From the NCBI RefSeq assembly GCF_017255295.1, contig NZ_JAFKDE010000002.1:682001-746000 (forward strand): a DNA stretch of 64,000 bases, given 5' to 3'. Made by a program: the position numbers and the translations under genes. How positions within the stretch are numbered: position 1 is the stretch's first letter; each line of letters opens with the position of its first letter. This stretch comes from Nitratireductor aquimarinus (GTDB taxonomy: Bacteria > Pseudomonadota > Alphaproteobacteria > Rhizobiales > Rhizobiaceae). The notes beneath the pieces were generated by a model that did not search any database, was not told the DNA's origin, and worked only from the letters and a program-made list of their open reading frames with translations. This document shows, piece by piece, positions 1-8,896 of this stretch.

Positions 1-402
1 AAGGTCGCTGTGAAGGCGATGCACGTAGATGCGGAAGAGGCGGCCAAGCGCTGCATCGCGCCGCGCCTCCACATAAAAGGCGAGCCAGGCGGCGATGATC
101 TCGGGGCGGAACTGCTCCGGCGAGAGGTTGACCGCGATGATCGCGCGCACCCGTTCCGGCCCGGAAAGCGGAGCGATGGCCGGGCGGATCTCATTGCCGA
201 GCTGGGTGAGGATGTGGCGCATCGTGGCGAAAAGGAGGTCGTCCTTGCCGCCGAAATAGTGATGCGCCAGCGCGGTCGACACGCCGGCGCGACCGGCAAT
301 GTCCGACATGGTGACGTTCAGCGCGCCGCGCTCGCCAATGGCGCTGATGGCCGCATCAATGAGCGCGCGGCGGCGGATGGGTTCCATTCCGATCTTGGGC
401 AT
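1..402 (-). CDS. betI: TetR-family repressor BetI (partial, C-terminus off window)
   Basis: Minus-strand gene starting with ATG at 402 and running off the left edge, so only the first 134 residues are visible. The opening [17 protein letters not shown] and the helix-turn-helix near residues 31-50 ([20 protein letters not shown]) closely resemble BetI, the choline-responsive repressor of glycine betaine synthesis genes. BetI proteins are about 195 residues, so roughly 60 are missing. In rhizobia betI usually heads the bet operon, which would lie to the left of this window. A 20-bp palindrome just upstream of the start is a likely self-operator. A closely related TetR paralogue is the main alternative. 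Confidence 0.85.
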   Translation of the reverse strand, partial: MPKIGMEPIRRRALIDAAISAIGERGALNVTMSDIAGRAGVSTALAHHYFGGKDDLLFATMRHILTQLGNEIRPAIAPLSGPERVRAIIAVNLSPEQFRPEIIAAWLAFYVEARRDAALGRLFRIYVHRLHSDL

Positions 403-417
403 GGCTCTCGTTTATTA

Positions 418-437
418 TTGATTGATGAGTCAATCAA
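418..437. promoter_or_regulatory. Palindromic operator, probably for BetI
   Basis: Perfect 8-bp inverted repeat with a 4-bp centre: TTGATTGA TGAG TCAATCAA. It lies 16 bases upstream of the betI start codon. Position and symmetry suit a TetR dimer site, and the half site TTGATTG resembles sequence known around E. coli BetI operators. Binding is inferred from this, not shown. Confidence 0.65.
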
Positions 438-566
438 GAAAAAATCGGAGGCTCGGGCCGGGTGTTTAAATAGTTCAGGCTTGAACGGTCTTCGCGCCGG
501 ATTTATGATTTTGTGAGACAGTTCATCAACGCGCCGGCCTGTGGCTGGCGGTCCGGGAGAGACGAG

Positions 567-1733
567 ATGACCGCATGCATCGTGGGCTGGGCCCACTCCA
601 AATTCGGCAAGCTGACAGACGACACGCTGGAAGGGCTGATCGTGCAGGTGGCGCGTGAGGCGCTGGACCATGCGGGCATCGGGCCGGAGGATGTGGACGA
701 GATCGTGCTCGGCCATTTCAACGCGGGTTTCTCGCCGCAGGATTTTACCGCAAGCCTCGTGCTGCAGGCCGATGACCGGCTGCGCTTCAAGCCGGCGACG
801 CGGGTGGAAAACGCCTGCGCGACCGGTTCCGCCGCCGTGCGGCAGGGCGCGCGTGCCATTGAGGCGCGTGCGGCGCGCATCGTGCTGGTGGTGGGCGCGG
901 AGCAGATGACCAAAACGCCGGGACCGCAGATTGCGGAAAACCTGCTGAAAGCATCCTATCTGCCGGAAGATGGCGAGATACCGGGTGGCTTTGCCGGCGT
1001 TTTCGGCAAGATCGCGGATGCTTATTTCCAGAAATATGGCGACCAGACGGATGCGCTGGCGGCGCTGGCGGCAAAGAACCACAAGAACGGCGTCGACAAT
1101 CCTTACGCGCAGATGCGCAAGGATCTGGGTTTTGAGTTCTGCCGTCAGGAGAGTGAGCGCAACCCCTATGTTGCCGGCCCGTTGAAGCGCACCGATTGCT
1201 CGCTGGTTTCCGACGGGGCGGCGGCTGTCATTCTGGCGGACACGCAGACGGCGCTTTCGATGCGCCGCGCGGTGGCGCTGCGCGCCAATGAGCATGTGCA
1301 GGACTTCCTGCCCATGTCGAAGCGCGACATCCTGCAGTTCGAGGGCTGTGAGGCGGCGTGGAAGCAGGCGCTGAAGAGCGCCAGCGTGACGCTGGACGAT
1401 CTCTCCTTCGTGGAGACGCATGACTGTTTCACCATTGCCGAGCTGATCGAATATGAGGCCATGGGACTGGCGAAGCGCGGCGAGGGCGGCAGGATCGCGC
1501 TCGAAGGTCAGACACAGAAGAACGGGCGTCTGCCGGTGAACCCGTCGGGCGGCCTGAAGGCCAAGGGCCACCCGATCGGCGCGACCGGCGTTTCCATGTA
1601 CGCGCTGACGGCGATGCAGCTGACCGGCGAGGCCGGCGGCATCCAGATCCCCGGCGCGACGCTGGGTGGCATCTTCAACATGGGTGGCGCGGCAGTCGCC
1701 AACTATGTGTCGATCCTCGAACGGATCAAGTAG
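567..1733 (+). CDS. Thiolase-family acetyl-CoA acetyltransferase (SCP2-thiolase-like)
   Basis: A 388-residue thiolase that would cleave or condense acyl-CoA thioesters in the cytoplasm. The nucleophile Cys lies in ENACATGSAA (Cys84 from this start). The C-terminal half has VETHDCFTIAE, then NPSGGLKAKGHPIGATG, which carries the catalytic His. The final GGIFNMGGAAVANYV lacks the second catalytic Cys of classical degradative thiolases, which points to the SCP2-thiolase-like branch. ATG 567 is preferred over an upstream in-frame start at 513, because it is preceded by GGGAGAGACGAG and the family aligns from MTACIVGWAHSKFG. The gene stands alone, divergent from betI. Its substrate cannot be read from sequence. 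Confidence 0.85.
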   Translation: MTACIVGWAHSKFGKLTDDTLEGLIVQVAREALDHAGIGPEDVDEIVLGHFNAGFSPQDFTASLVLQADDRLRFKPATRVENACATGSAAVRQGARAIEARAARIVLVVGAEQMTKTPGPQIAENLLKASYLPEDGEIPGGFAGVFGKIADAYFQKYGDQTDALAALAAKNHKNGVDNPYAQMRKDLGFEFCRQESERNPYVAGPLKRTDCSLVSDGAAAVILADTQTALSMRRAVALRANEHVQDFLPMSKRDILQFEGCEAAWKQALKSASVTLDDLSFVETHDCFTIAELIEYEAMGLAKRGEGGRIALEGQTQKNGRLPVNPSGGLKAKGHPIGATGVSMYALTAMQLTGEAGGIQIPGATLGGIFNMGGAAVANYVSILERIK

Positions 1734-2505
1734 AAGGCGCGGCCTTCTCGCCTGCCGTTGCCGACGGCCACAGTTCGACGCGTCCGAAGCCCGGCACTTT
1801 CAGTGCCGGGTTGCGTATGTCGAGGCCGGCGACCAGTCCCAGAAACTGAAGCTCGAAGCCTGAGCGCAGGCCGGCGGCAAACCCTGCCAGGCCGCCAAAG
1901 GACACATGGACATCGCTCCAGTCGGGCGCGTGATCGAAGGCGAAGAGGCCGGGGCGATAATCACGGCCGACGGCGGTGGGCGGCAGGGCGATGTCGAGGT
2001 CGGGCACCGTGCGCAGCACATGCGCGGTGAAGGAATTGGAATTGGGGCCGGGCCACAGTCCGTAATCGCCGCGCTGCGAAAACGGATAGCTGGTGATGGC
2101 CGCTTCCACCTGAGGGATAAGGCGTTCGGCCTCTTCCCCCTTGATGGCGGTCACCACATAAGGCGTGTTGGAATACCAGCGCCCGTCCGCCGGGTAGGCG
2201 TTTCGGCGCACCGGGCTGCCCCAGCCAACCTTGTCGTAACGGTCATAGCCGGAGGCGTTCGCACGTTTGAGCACAAGCCAGCTGTGAACGGAGAGCGCGC
2301 CCTTCATGCCGCCGGTGCGTGCAGCCATCACGTAGACTGCGGCCTGCGGATCGTCTGCGGGAGCGGGCAGCACGCCACTCGCCGACCAGTCGGCGCTGCG
2401 CCAGGAGCCAGGCCGTTCCTGCACCGCCCACCAGGCCAGTGAAGCTGAGGCCGGCAAAACGAAGACGACGAGGAGAAAGAGCAAAGTTCGCTTGAAAAAA
2501 CGCAT
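1726..2505 (-). CDS. DUF3750 domain-containing protein
   Basis: A 259-residue protein with one N-terminal membrane segment (MRFFKRTLLFLLVVFVLPAS), then a mostly periplasmic body with features typical of DUF3750: VYVMAARTGGMKGALSVHSW, a YDKVGWG segment and WPGPNSNSFTAHVLR. Those Ser, His and Asn-rich blocks look like an active site, but the family has no assigned function. The start at 2505 is chosen because the signal or anchor follows directly; an upstream in-frame start at 2553 only adds a hydrophilic leader. The 3' end overlaps the thiolase gene by 8 bp in convergent orientation. Confidence 0.8.
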   Translation of the reverse strand: MRFFKRTLLFLLVVFVLPASASLAWWAVQERPGSWRSADWSASGVLPAPADDPQAAVYVMAARTGGMKGALSVHSWLVLKRANASGYDRYDKVGWGSPVRRNAYPADGRWYSNTPYVVTAIKGEEAERLIPQVEAAITSYPFSQRGDYGLWPGPNSNSFTAHVLRTVPDLDIALPPTAVGRDYRPGLFAFDHAPDWSDVHVSFGGLAGFAAGLRSGFELQFLGLVAGLDIRNPALKVPGFGRVELWPSATAGEKAAPST

Positions 2506-2540
2506 GGGGGCCAGTCTATTGTCGCCGGAAGATGATGAAA

Positions 2541-3605
2541 ATGAATCCCGCAAATTACGGTGAAAACATGGGCAATCCGGTTCTGGTCGAGGTGTTGCGC
2601 GGTAACGTTGTCGAGAGCAGGCACCGGGGCGCCATCGCCGTGTTTGATGCGGATGGCGGCGCGGTGATGAGCCTGGGCGATATCGACCGACCGGTTTTCC
2701 CGCGTTCAGCCGTGAAGTCCATTCAGGCGCTGCCCTTTGTGGAAAGCGGGGCGGCGGATGCCTATGGCTTCGGCAATCGCGAGATCGCGCTCGCCTGTTC
2801 GTCGCATTCGGGCGAGCCGGAACATGCGGCGCTGGCTATCGCCATGCTCGAGCGGGCGGGGCTCGGCGCGGACGCTTTCGAGTGCGGGGCGCACTGGTCT
2901 TCTCAGGAAGATGTGCTGATCGAGCAGGCGCGCACTCTTTCGGAGCCGACGGCGGCGCACAACAACTGTTCCGGCAAGCATGCGGGTTTCTTATGCACCT
3001 GCGCCCATCTGGGACATGATCCGCAGGGCTATGTGGCGCTGGGTCACCCGCTTCAGGATGCGGTGAAGGCAGCGATGGAAGATGTGACGGGCGCTGCGCA
3101 CAAGAGCGATCTGTGCGGCACGGATGGCTGCTCCATCCCCACCTATGCGGTGCCGCTTCGGGCGCTGGCGCTGGGTTTTGCGCGCATGGCGACGGGCTCG
3201 GGGTTTGCGCCGGAAAGGGCGAAAGCCGCCCGACGGATTTTTGCGGCCTGCATGGCCGAGCCGTTCTATGTGGCGGGCAGCGGACGGTCCGACACACGCA
3301 TGATGGAGGCCGGACAGGGCCGCATCTTCACCAAGACGGGGGCGGAAGGCGTATTCTGTGCGGCGATCCCCGAGAAGGGCCTCGGCATTGCGCTCAAATG
3401 CGATGACGGAGCCACGCGGGCTGCCGAGGTGATGGTGGCCGAGGTTCTGGCGCAGCTTCTGAAGGGGGATGCGCTTGCCGGGACGCTGCATGAGATGGCG
3501 CGGCCCGTTCTGACCAACCGGCGCGGTTTCGAGGTCGGCGGGCTGCGGCCTTCAGACGTTCTGGATGTTCAGGCCGACCATTGCGGCCATATTAATGGGT
3601 CCTGA
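2541..3605 (+). CDS. Asparaginase (rhizobial ReAV-like, asparaginase II family)
   Basis: About 354 residues matching the asparaginase family found in rhizobia (Rhizobium etli ReAV type), which hydrolyses L-asparagine to aspartate and ammonia and is unrelated to the classical bacterial enzymes. Recognisable blocks are VFPRSAVKSIQALPF with its Ser and Lys, ACSSHSGEPEHAALA, HNNCSGKHAGFL and SDLCGTDGCSIPTYA. The Ser-Lys and Cys residues are the known catalytic or metal-binding elements of this class. Several ATGs lie at 2532-2568; 2541 is chosen from its spacing to GGAAG, and 2568 (MGNPVLVEV) is a reasonable alternative. It is transcribed divergently from the DUF3750 gene. Confidence 0.85.
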   Translation: MNPANYGENMGNPVLVEVLRGNVVESRHRGAIAVFDADGGAVMSLGDIDRPVFPRSAVKSIQALPFVESGAADAYGFGNREIALACSSHSGEPEHAALAIAMLERAGLGADAFECGAHWSSQEDVLIEQARTLSEPTAAHNNCSGKHAGFLCTCAHLGHDPQGYVALGHPLQDAVKAAMEDVTGAAHKSDLCGTDGCSIPTYAVPLRALALGFARMATGSGFAPERAKAARRIFAACMAEPFYVAGSGRSDTRMMEAGQGRIFTKTGAEGVFCAAIPEKGLGIALKCDDGATRAAEVMVAEVLAQLLKGDALAGTLHEMARPVLTNRRGFEVGGLRPSDVLDVQADHCGHINGS

Positions 3606-3786
3606 CCCTAGATTGCCGTGCGCCCCTCTGGGGACGCAGGGGACGTTCCAAACCATTGATGGTGCAACGGCATGATGGCATGGCCTCTCAAGCGACAAGG
3701 CTGACGTCCATGCTTCAAGTGCGCAGGATTTGCCTGTCCACATCGTGCGAGAAGTTCCGTGATTTCAAGCATGACAGAGGACATTC

Positions 3787-4638
3787 ATGACCTGCCTGGA
3801 AAACTACAATGACCGCCTCAACCGGGTGCTCGATCACGTCTATGCCAACCTTGAGGAGGATCTCTCCTTTGATCGTCTGGCGGAAGTTGCCTGCCTCTCG
3901 CCCTATCACTGGAGCCGCATCTACTCGGCCATGCGCGGCGAAACCATTGTCGCGACGATCCGCCGGTTGAGGCTCCAGCGCGCCGCCGACCGGCTGGCCA
4001 ATTCAGAACTGGACATCGACGCCATCGGCGCTCGTGCCGGTTATGGTTCGCCAGACACGTTCGGCCGGGCGTTCAAGAGCGCTTTCGGCATGAGCCCCGC
4101 AGCCTATCGCGAAAAGGGATCGCATGCAGCATTCAGGGCCGCGAATGCCGCAGGTGCGGCGCGCGCTTTTCCGGTGGTGGTGGAGCGTGTGCCGGAACGT
4201 CGTTGCGCAGGGATCGATCACACCGGCTCCTATATGGAAATCGATCACGCCATGGGACGGCTCTTCACCACGCTTGCCGCCCGCGACGCGATCCCGGCCG
4301 AGCCGGCCATGATCGGCGTGTTCTTCGACGATCCGGATATCGGCCCCGAGACCGAATTGCGCTCGCGCGCCTGTCTGCCGGTGGCAGAGTCCTTCGCAAT
4401 CGATGCGCCTCTCGTGGAGACGGTGCTGCGCGGTGGGGCATATGCGAAACTGAGCTATACGGGCCCTTATGCCGACATGCGCGGGGCCTATCGCTGGTTT
4501 CTGGGCGTGTGGCTGCCTGCATCCGGCTATGAGCCGGAGGATGCTCCCATCTTCGAGGCCTATCTGAACGATCCGCGCGAGGTGCCGCAAAGCGAACTCC
4601 GCACGGATATTTACCTGCCTCTCAAGGCGGCGCAGTGA
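3787..4638 (+). CDS. AraC-family regulator with GyrI-like effector domain
   Basis: A 283-residue transcription factor. An AraC/XylS DNA-binding domain with two helix-turn-helix motifs occupies about residues 8-110 (LSFDRLAEVACLSPYHWSR, then YGSPDTFGRAFKSAFGMSP). Residues 125-280 form a GyrI/SbmC-like ligand-binding domain, ending PQSELRTDIYLPLK. This order is that of Rob or SoxS-like regulators fused to a small-molecule sensor, often acting on multidrug or stress genes. The ligand and targets are not evident, and no efflux gene lies next door. Confidence 0.88.
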   Translation: MTCLENYNDRLNRVLDHVYANLEEDLSFDRLAEVACLSPYHWSRIYSAMRGETIVATIRRLRLQRAADRLANSELDIDAIGARAGYGSPDTFGRAFKSAFGMSPAAYREKGSHAAFRAANAAGAARAFPVVVERVPERRCAGIDHTGSYMEIDHAMGRLFTTLAARDAIPAEPAMIGVFFDDPDIGPETELRSRACLPVAESFAIDAPLVETVLRGGAYAKLSYTGPYADMRGAYRWFLGVWLPASGYEPEDAPIFEAYLNDPREVPQSELRTDIYLPLKAAQ

Positions 4639-4694
4639 AGCCGAAGCCGCACACCTGCTGAGCATCGTTCGACAGAAAGGGCAGGTCTTTCAGT

Positions 4695-6062
4695 TTAGCC
4701 TGCGCGATTGTCTGCGACTGTCAGGTGCGGAATGTCCTTGCTGCCGGCGCGCAGCAGGTCGCCGGTGACGGCGTCGGCCCAGCGGTGGCCGACGACCGCG
4801 CCATCCGGCGTGTCTTCAAAGACATTACCGGAAATGACTGCTGCGCCCGTGCCTTCGACCACGGAGACAATGATGCCGGTTTTTGCCTTGCGGATGACGT
4901 TGCCCGAAGCGGTGATGTTGCGCAGGAAGGGCCCCCAGCCCATGCGAATGCCGGCAAGCGGCGCGTTCTCGATGACATTGCCGGTGACCGCGCTGTCGGC
5001 CTCGACATTGATGCCGATGCCGAAACCGGCCATGGGCGAGGGGTAGGGGCCGTTTGCGGAGAGGTTGCGGACGATGTTGCCCGTGCAGGCGCAGAGGCGG
5101 CCGCCCTTGTCGAAATTTGCCATGGAAATGCCGTGGGCCGCGCCATCCACCAGATTTCCGGTGATGACCGCGCCCTGAAAGGCGAACTCGGCATAGAGCG
5201 CCGTCTCGCCGGAGCGCAGGCAGGTGTTGCCGGAAATCTGGAGGTTGCCGGCGCTGTTGCCGCGTATGGCCGAGAAGGCGCAGTCGGAAATTTCATTGTC
5301 CGATACGCGCAGATTGTCGGCGCGATAGGCGTTGACCCCATTGCCATACTGGCCGGTGCCGCCCCTGTCTGCGCGGATGCGGGTGATGCGGTTTCCCGCA
5401 ATGCGGCTGCCATCCGCGCCGGGGCTGCTGCGATGGACGAGAATGCCGCCATTGCCGCAATCGGCAATGGTGTTGGCGCTGATGTAGAGCCCATCCGAAT
5501 CCAGCGCGTAAAGGGCGTAGTCGGAGGCGTCCGCGATCTCGCTGTCGCGGATCCGCCCGCGTGCGCGGCGAAGGGCGAGGCCACTGCCGCTGCTGGCCCG
5601 AAAGGCGCATTGCTCAATGGCGAGGTGTTCTGCACCGTCAATGTCGAGAAGCGCGCGCGCATCGCCGGAAAGCGGCATGTACACGCCATCGAGCGCAAGG
5701 CCCGACAGGGAAAGGTGTTCACTGTCGCGCGCCGTGAGAAATGCGCCGGCGCGTTCCTGCACGAGGCGCGTTGCGCCGGGAACACCGATGAGGCGGATCT
5801 GACGGGGAAGCGGCAGGCCCGACAGGCGATAGCGGCCGGGCGGGAGAAAGACCGGTATGGATTCCGCGCTGGCGCGTTCAAGCAGGGCGGTGAGGGCCGA
5901 AGTCTGATCTGTGGCGCTGTTCGGATCGATGCCGAAATCCCGCGCACTGGCAGCACCAGCCGCCATGCGCCCGAGCGCGGCGTCGGCAAAGGCAAGATGC
6001 GGCATGGAAAGGCCGAGAACGGCAAACCCTGCGCTGGCTTTCAAAAATCTGCGGCGGTTCAT
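4695..6062 (-). CDS. Tat-exported repeat protein, TIGR03808 family
   Basis: A 455-residue protein with a clear twin-arginine signal (MNRRRFLKASAGFAVLGLSM), so it should be exported folded to the periplasm. The body is built from repeated short beta-strand blocks such as ISGNTCLRSGETALYAEFAF and ITGNLVDGAAHGISMANF, the pattern of a right-handed parallel beta-helix like pectate lyases. Such folds often bind or cleave polysaccharide, but the family (RR-signal plus repeat, TIGR03808) has no defined activity. ATG 6062 is chosen because the Tat motif follows at once and GGAG lies about 10 bases upstream. Confidence 0.88.
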   Translation of the reverse strand: MNRRRFLKASAGFAVLGLSMPHLAFADAALGRMAAGAASARDFGIDPNSATDQTSALTALLERASAESIPVFLPPGRYRLSGLPLPRQIRLIGVPGATRLVQERAGAFLTARDSEHLSLSGLALDGVYMPLSGDARALLDIDGAEHLAIEQCAFRASSGSGLALRRARGRIRDSEIADASDYALYALDSDGLYISANTIADCGNGGILVHRSSPGADGSRIAGNRITRIRADRGGTGQYGNGVNAYRADNLRVSDNEISDCAFSAIRGNSAGNLQISGNTCLRSGETALYAEFAFQGAVITGNLVDGAAHGISMANFDKGGRLCACTGNIVRNLSANGPYPSPMAGFGIGINVEADSAVTGNVIENAPLAGIRMGWGPFLRNITASGNVIRKAKTGIIVSVVEGTGAAVISGNVFEDTPDGAVVGHRWADAVTGDLLRAGSKDIPHLTVADNRAG

Positions 6063-6117
6063 TTTGGCACAACTCCGGACTGGCCCGATTTTGAATGCAG
6101 GTTTCGTGCCGTGAGGT

Positions 6118-6478
6118 TCAGGTTTCGAGAGGGACCGTGTGGTCGCGGAAGAATGCCGCAGCGCCTGCTTCATCGATCTCGCTGGCGGCGATCATAAGAA
6201 CGAGTTGAATAACGTCGTGCTGTTCCGCTTCCATGCTCAGTCCATTGAAGTACAAAAAGAGGTCGGCTGCGGCGAGGCCGGTACGCTTGTTTCCGTCGAC
6301 AAAGGGGGGGCTTTACAATGCCAAAAAGATAGGCAGCTGCGAGCGCGCACAAGTCGGGCTCTTCATGGGCCTCTTTCTGCAGAGGGCGATGAAGCGCAGA
6401 TTCCAGTGCGCCGCCATGAAGACGCAACTGCTCAAGATGCAGCGCTTCTATGAATACGCGTGAATGAAACTCGGTCAC
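6118..6478 (-). pseudogene. Doc/Fic-type toxin, frameshifted and lacking the catalytic His
   Basis: The GTG start at 6478 overlaps the antitoxin stop. The first frame reads TEFHSRVFIEALHLEQLRLH and continues to ALAAAYLFGIVK, as in death-on-curing toxins. It then hits a run of seven C (plus strand 6304-6310, all G), after which the conserved core continues in another frame as PFVDGNKRTGLAAADLFLYF, to a stop at 6118. Intact Doc proteins have an HPF-x-x-GNKR Fic motif. Here the codons for Asn-His are replaced by prolines, so even a repaired frame would lack the catalytic His. It appears to be a dead toxin beside an intact antitoxin. Confidence 0.8.
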
Positions 6479-6705
6479 CTGGCCAGAACACGGTAGGCCG
6501 TTTCGTATTTCTTCATACGCTCACGCGCGATCTTCATCTTCCGCTCGAACTCTTCCGGATCCTCTGCCGGGGGGCGAAGGCGCAGCTCCGTTCCGTCCTC
6601 GAGAAGGTTAAGCGTGTCACCGGCGCGCAAATTGTCCCGCTCAAGCACTTCCTTTGGAAGGATGACCCCTTCCGAATTTCCGATCTTGCGAATGGTCACA
6701 TTCAT
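6475..6705 (-). CDS. AbrB/MazE/SpoVT-family antitoxin
   Basis: A 76-residue protein opening MNVTIRKIGNSEGVILPKEV, the swapped-hairpin AbrB fold used by MazE-like antitoxins to bind DNA. The C-terminal half (EEFERKMKIARERMKKYETA) is a charged helix, as expected for toxin neutralisation. Its stop overlaps the GTG start of the Doc-like gene by 4 bp, the usual antitoxin-first toxin-antitoxin arrangement. It would also repress its own promoter. Because the partner is broken, it may now act only as a regulator. Confidence 0.85.
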   Translation of the reverse strand: MNVTIRKIGNSEGVILPKEVLERDNLRAGDTLNLLEDGTELRLRPPAEDPEEFERKMKIARERMKKYETAYRVLAR

Positions 6706-6769
6706 GGCTCCGGCTCTGCATGTTGCAACTCAGGGTATAGCAGAGGGCGGCCATTTCAAGAATGGGCGA

Positions 6770-8896
6770 TCAGCCTGATTTCAGAAGCCGGTCGAGCAGG
6801 CGCTCGGCGGCTTCCGGGATGACCGTGCCGGGTGGGAAGATTTCCGCAGCGCCGGCTTCATGCACGGCCGCAAAATCATCTGGGGGAATGACACCGCCGG
6901 CAACCAGAAGAATGTCGCCATGGCCGCGCTTTTCCAGGGCTGCCCTGAGCTCGGGGATGAGGGTGAGGTGACCGGCGGCGAGCGACGATGCGCCGACGAT
7001 CTGCACATCATTGGCGATGGCGAGCTCGGCCACTTCTTCGGGCGTCTGGAACATGGCGCCGACGGTGACGTCGAACCCCAGATCGCCGAAGGCGGTGGCG
7101 ATGACCTTCTGACCGCGGTCATGCCCGTCCTGCCCGATCTTGGCGATCAGGATGCGGGGGGCGGCTCCGGTCTTCTTGCGGAATTTCTCCACCTTCTGGT
7201 GCGCGCGTTCGACGGAGGGGAGGTCGCCCACCTCCTTGCGGTAGACGCCGGAAATGGTGCGGATCTCGGCCACATGGCGGCCAAAGACCTTTTCGAGTGC
7301 CGAAGAAATCTCGCCCACCGTTGCCTTGGCGCGGGCGGCGCGGACGGCAAATTCGAGAAGGTTTCCGTCTCCCCCGGCAGCGCGGGTGAGGGCGGCAAGG
7401 GCGCTCTCGGTCTCGGCCACGTCGCGGGTGCCCTTGAGCTGCTGCAGCTTGGCGAGCTGGCGGGCGCGTACTTCGGCGTTGTCCACCTTGAGCACGTCCA
7501 CCTCGGTGTCGCGTTCGGGCTGGTAATTGTTGACGCCGACGACGAGCTGTTCGCCGGAATCGATCCGCGCCTGGGTGCGGGCGGCCGCTTCCTCGATGCG
7601 CATCTTCGGCACACCCTTCTCGATGGCCGCAGCCATGCCGCCGAGGCTTTCCACCTCTTCGATGTGTTTGAGGGCGCGGTTGGCGAGATCGTGTGTGAGG
7701 CGCTCGACGAAATGGGAGCCGCCCCATGGGTCGATCATGCGCGTGGTGCCGGATTCAAGCTGCAGCACAAGCTGCGTGTTGCGGGCGATGCGGGCGGAAT
7801 GGTCGGTCGGCAGGGCCAGCGCCTCGTCAAAGGCGTTGGTGTGCAGAGACTGGGTGTGGCCCTGGGTGGCGGCCATGGCCTCGACCATGGTGCGCACGAT
7901 ATTGTTGTAGGGATCCTGCGCGGTGAGCGACCAGCCGGATGTCTGGCAATGGGTGCGCAGCGACAGCGAGCGCTCGCTCTTCGGCGCGAAATTCTCTTTC
8001 AGGAGCGTGGCCCAGAGAAGACGCGCGGCGCGCATCTTGGCCACTTCCATGAAGAAGTTCATGCCGATGGCCCAGAAGAAGGACAGGCGGGGCGCGAAAC
8101 GGTCGATGTCGAGCCCGGCGGCGATGCCGGCGCGGGCATATTCGATGCCGTCGGCGATGGTGTAGGCCAGCTCCAGATCGGCGGACGCGCCGGCCTCCTG
8201 CATGTGATAGCCGGAGATCGAGATGGAGTTGAATTTGGGCATGTGCTCCGCCGTGTAGGCGAAGATGTCGGAGATCACCCGCATTGAGGGCTTGGGCGGG
8301 TAGATATAGGTGTTGCGGACCATGAACTCCTTCAGAATGTCATTCTGAATGGTGCCCGAAAGGTCCCTGTGGGCGACGCCCTGTTCCTCTGCCGCGACGA
8401 TGTAGAGCGCCATGATCGGCAGAACCGCGCCGTTCATGGTCATGGACACGCTCATTTTGTCGAGCGGAATGCCGTCGAAGAGCTGGCGCATGTCGAGAAT
8501 GGAATCGATCGCCACACCGGCCATGCCCACATCGCCCGCAACACGGGGGTGGTCGCTGTCATAGCCGCGATGGGTGGCGAGGTCGAAGGCGACCGACAGG
8601 CCTTTCTGGCCGGCGGCGAGATTGCGCCGGTAGAAGGCGTTGGATTCTTCAGCCGTCGAGAAACCGGCATACTGGCGAATGGTCCAGGGCCGGCGGGTAT
8701 ACATGGTGGGGTAGGGGCCGCGAATGAAGGGCGCGGCGCCCGGATAGGTGTCGAGAAAGCGCAGACCCCTTAAGTCATCCTCCGAATAGGAAGACTTGAT
8801 GGCGATGCCTTCCGGCGTTTCTGCCGGTGGAGTCTGGGCTGGGAGAGGCGATGAATGAGGGACCGACCAGTCGATGCTGGCGAAGTCCGGGATCAT
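6770..8896 (-). CDS. scpA: Methylmalonyl-CoA mutase, large (catalytic) subunit
   Basis: A 708-residue adenosylcobalamin enzyme interconverting methylmalonyl-CoA and succinyl-CoA, used for propionate and branched-chain residue catabolism. The N-terminal TIM barrel contains the substrate segment [20 protein letters not shown] and [13 protein letters not shown]. The C-terminal cobalamin domain holds [13 protein letters not shown], whose His is the lower cobalt ligand, and later GASSLAAGH. Length and domain order match MutB/ScpA. ATG 8896 overlaps the small-subunit stop (ATGA), showing translational coupling. It is the distal gene of a two-gene operon. Confidence 0.95.
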   Translation of the reverse strand: MIPDFASIDWSVPHSSPLPAQTPPAETPEGIAIKSSYSEDDLRGLRFLDTYPGAAPFIRGPYPTMYTRRPWTIRQYAGFSTAEESNAFYRRNLAAGQKGLSVAFDLATHRGYDSDHPRVAGDVGMAGVAIDSILDMRQLFDGIPLDKMSVSMTMNGAVLPIMALYIVAAEEQGVAHRDLSGTIQNDILKEFMVRNTYIYPPKPSMRVISDIFAYTAEHMPKFNSISISGYHMQEAGASADLELAYTIADGIEYARAGIAAGLDIDRFAPRLSFFWAIGMNFFMEVAKMRAARLLWATLLKENFAPKSERSLSLRTHCQTSGWSLTAQDPYNNIVRTMVEAMAATQGHTQSLHTNAFDEALALPTDHSARIARNTQLVLQLESGTTRMIDPWGGSHFVERLTHDLANRALKHIEEVESLGGMAAAIEKGVPKMRIEEAAARTQARIDSGEQLVVGVNNYQPERDTEVDVLKVDNAEVRARQLAKLQQLKGTRDVAETESALAALTRAAGGDGNLLEFAVRAARAKATVGEISSALEKVFGRHVAEIRTISGVYRKEVGDLPSVERAHQKVEKFRKKTGAAPRILIAKIGQDGHDRGQKVIATAFGDLGFDVTVGAMFQTPEEVAELAIANDVQIVGASSLAAGHLTLIPELRAALEKRGHGDILLVAGGVIPPDDFAAVHEAGAAEIFPPGTVIPEAAERLLDRLLKSG

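Noticed and set aside
3606-3786. Possible small gene between asparaginase and the AraC regulator
   Set aside because: No frame with a ribosome binding site or protein-like composition; treated as intergenic.
4725-6197. Long plus-strand open frame (about 490 codons) opposite the Tat-exported repeat protein
   Set aside because: Antisense shadow in high-GC DNA; the minus-strand protein has a Tat signal and clear repeats, while this one has no recognisable domain.
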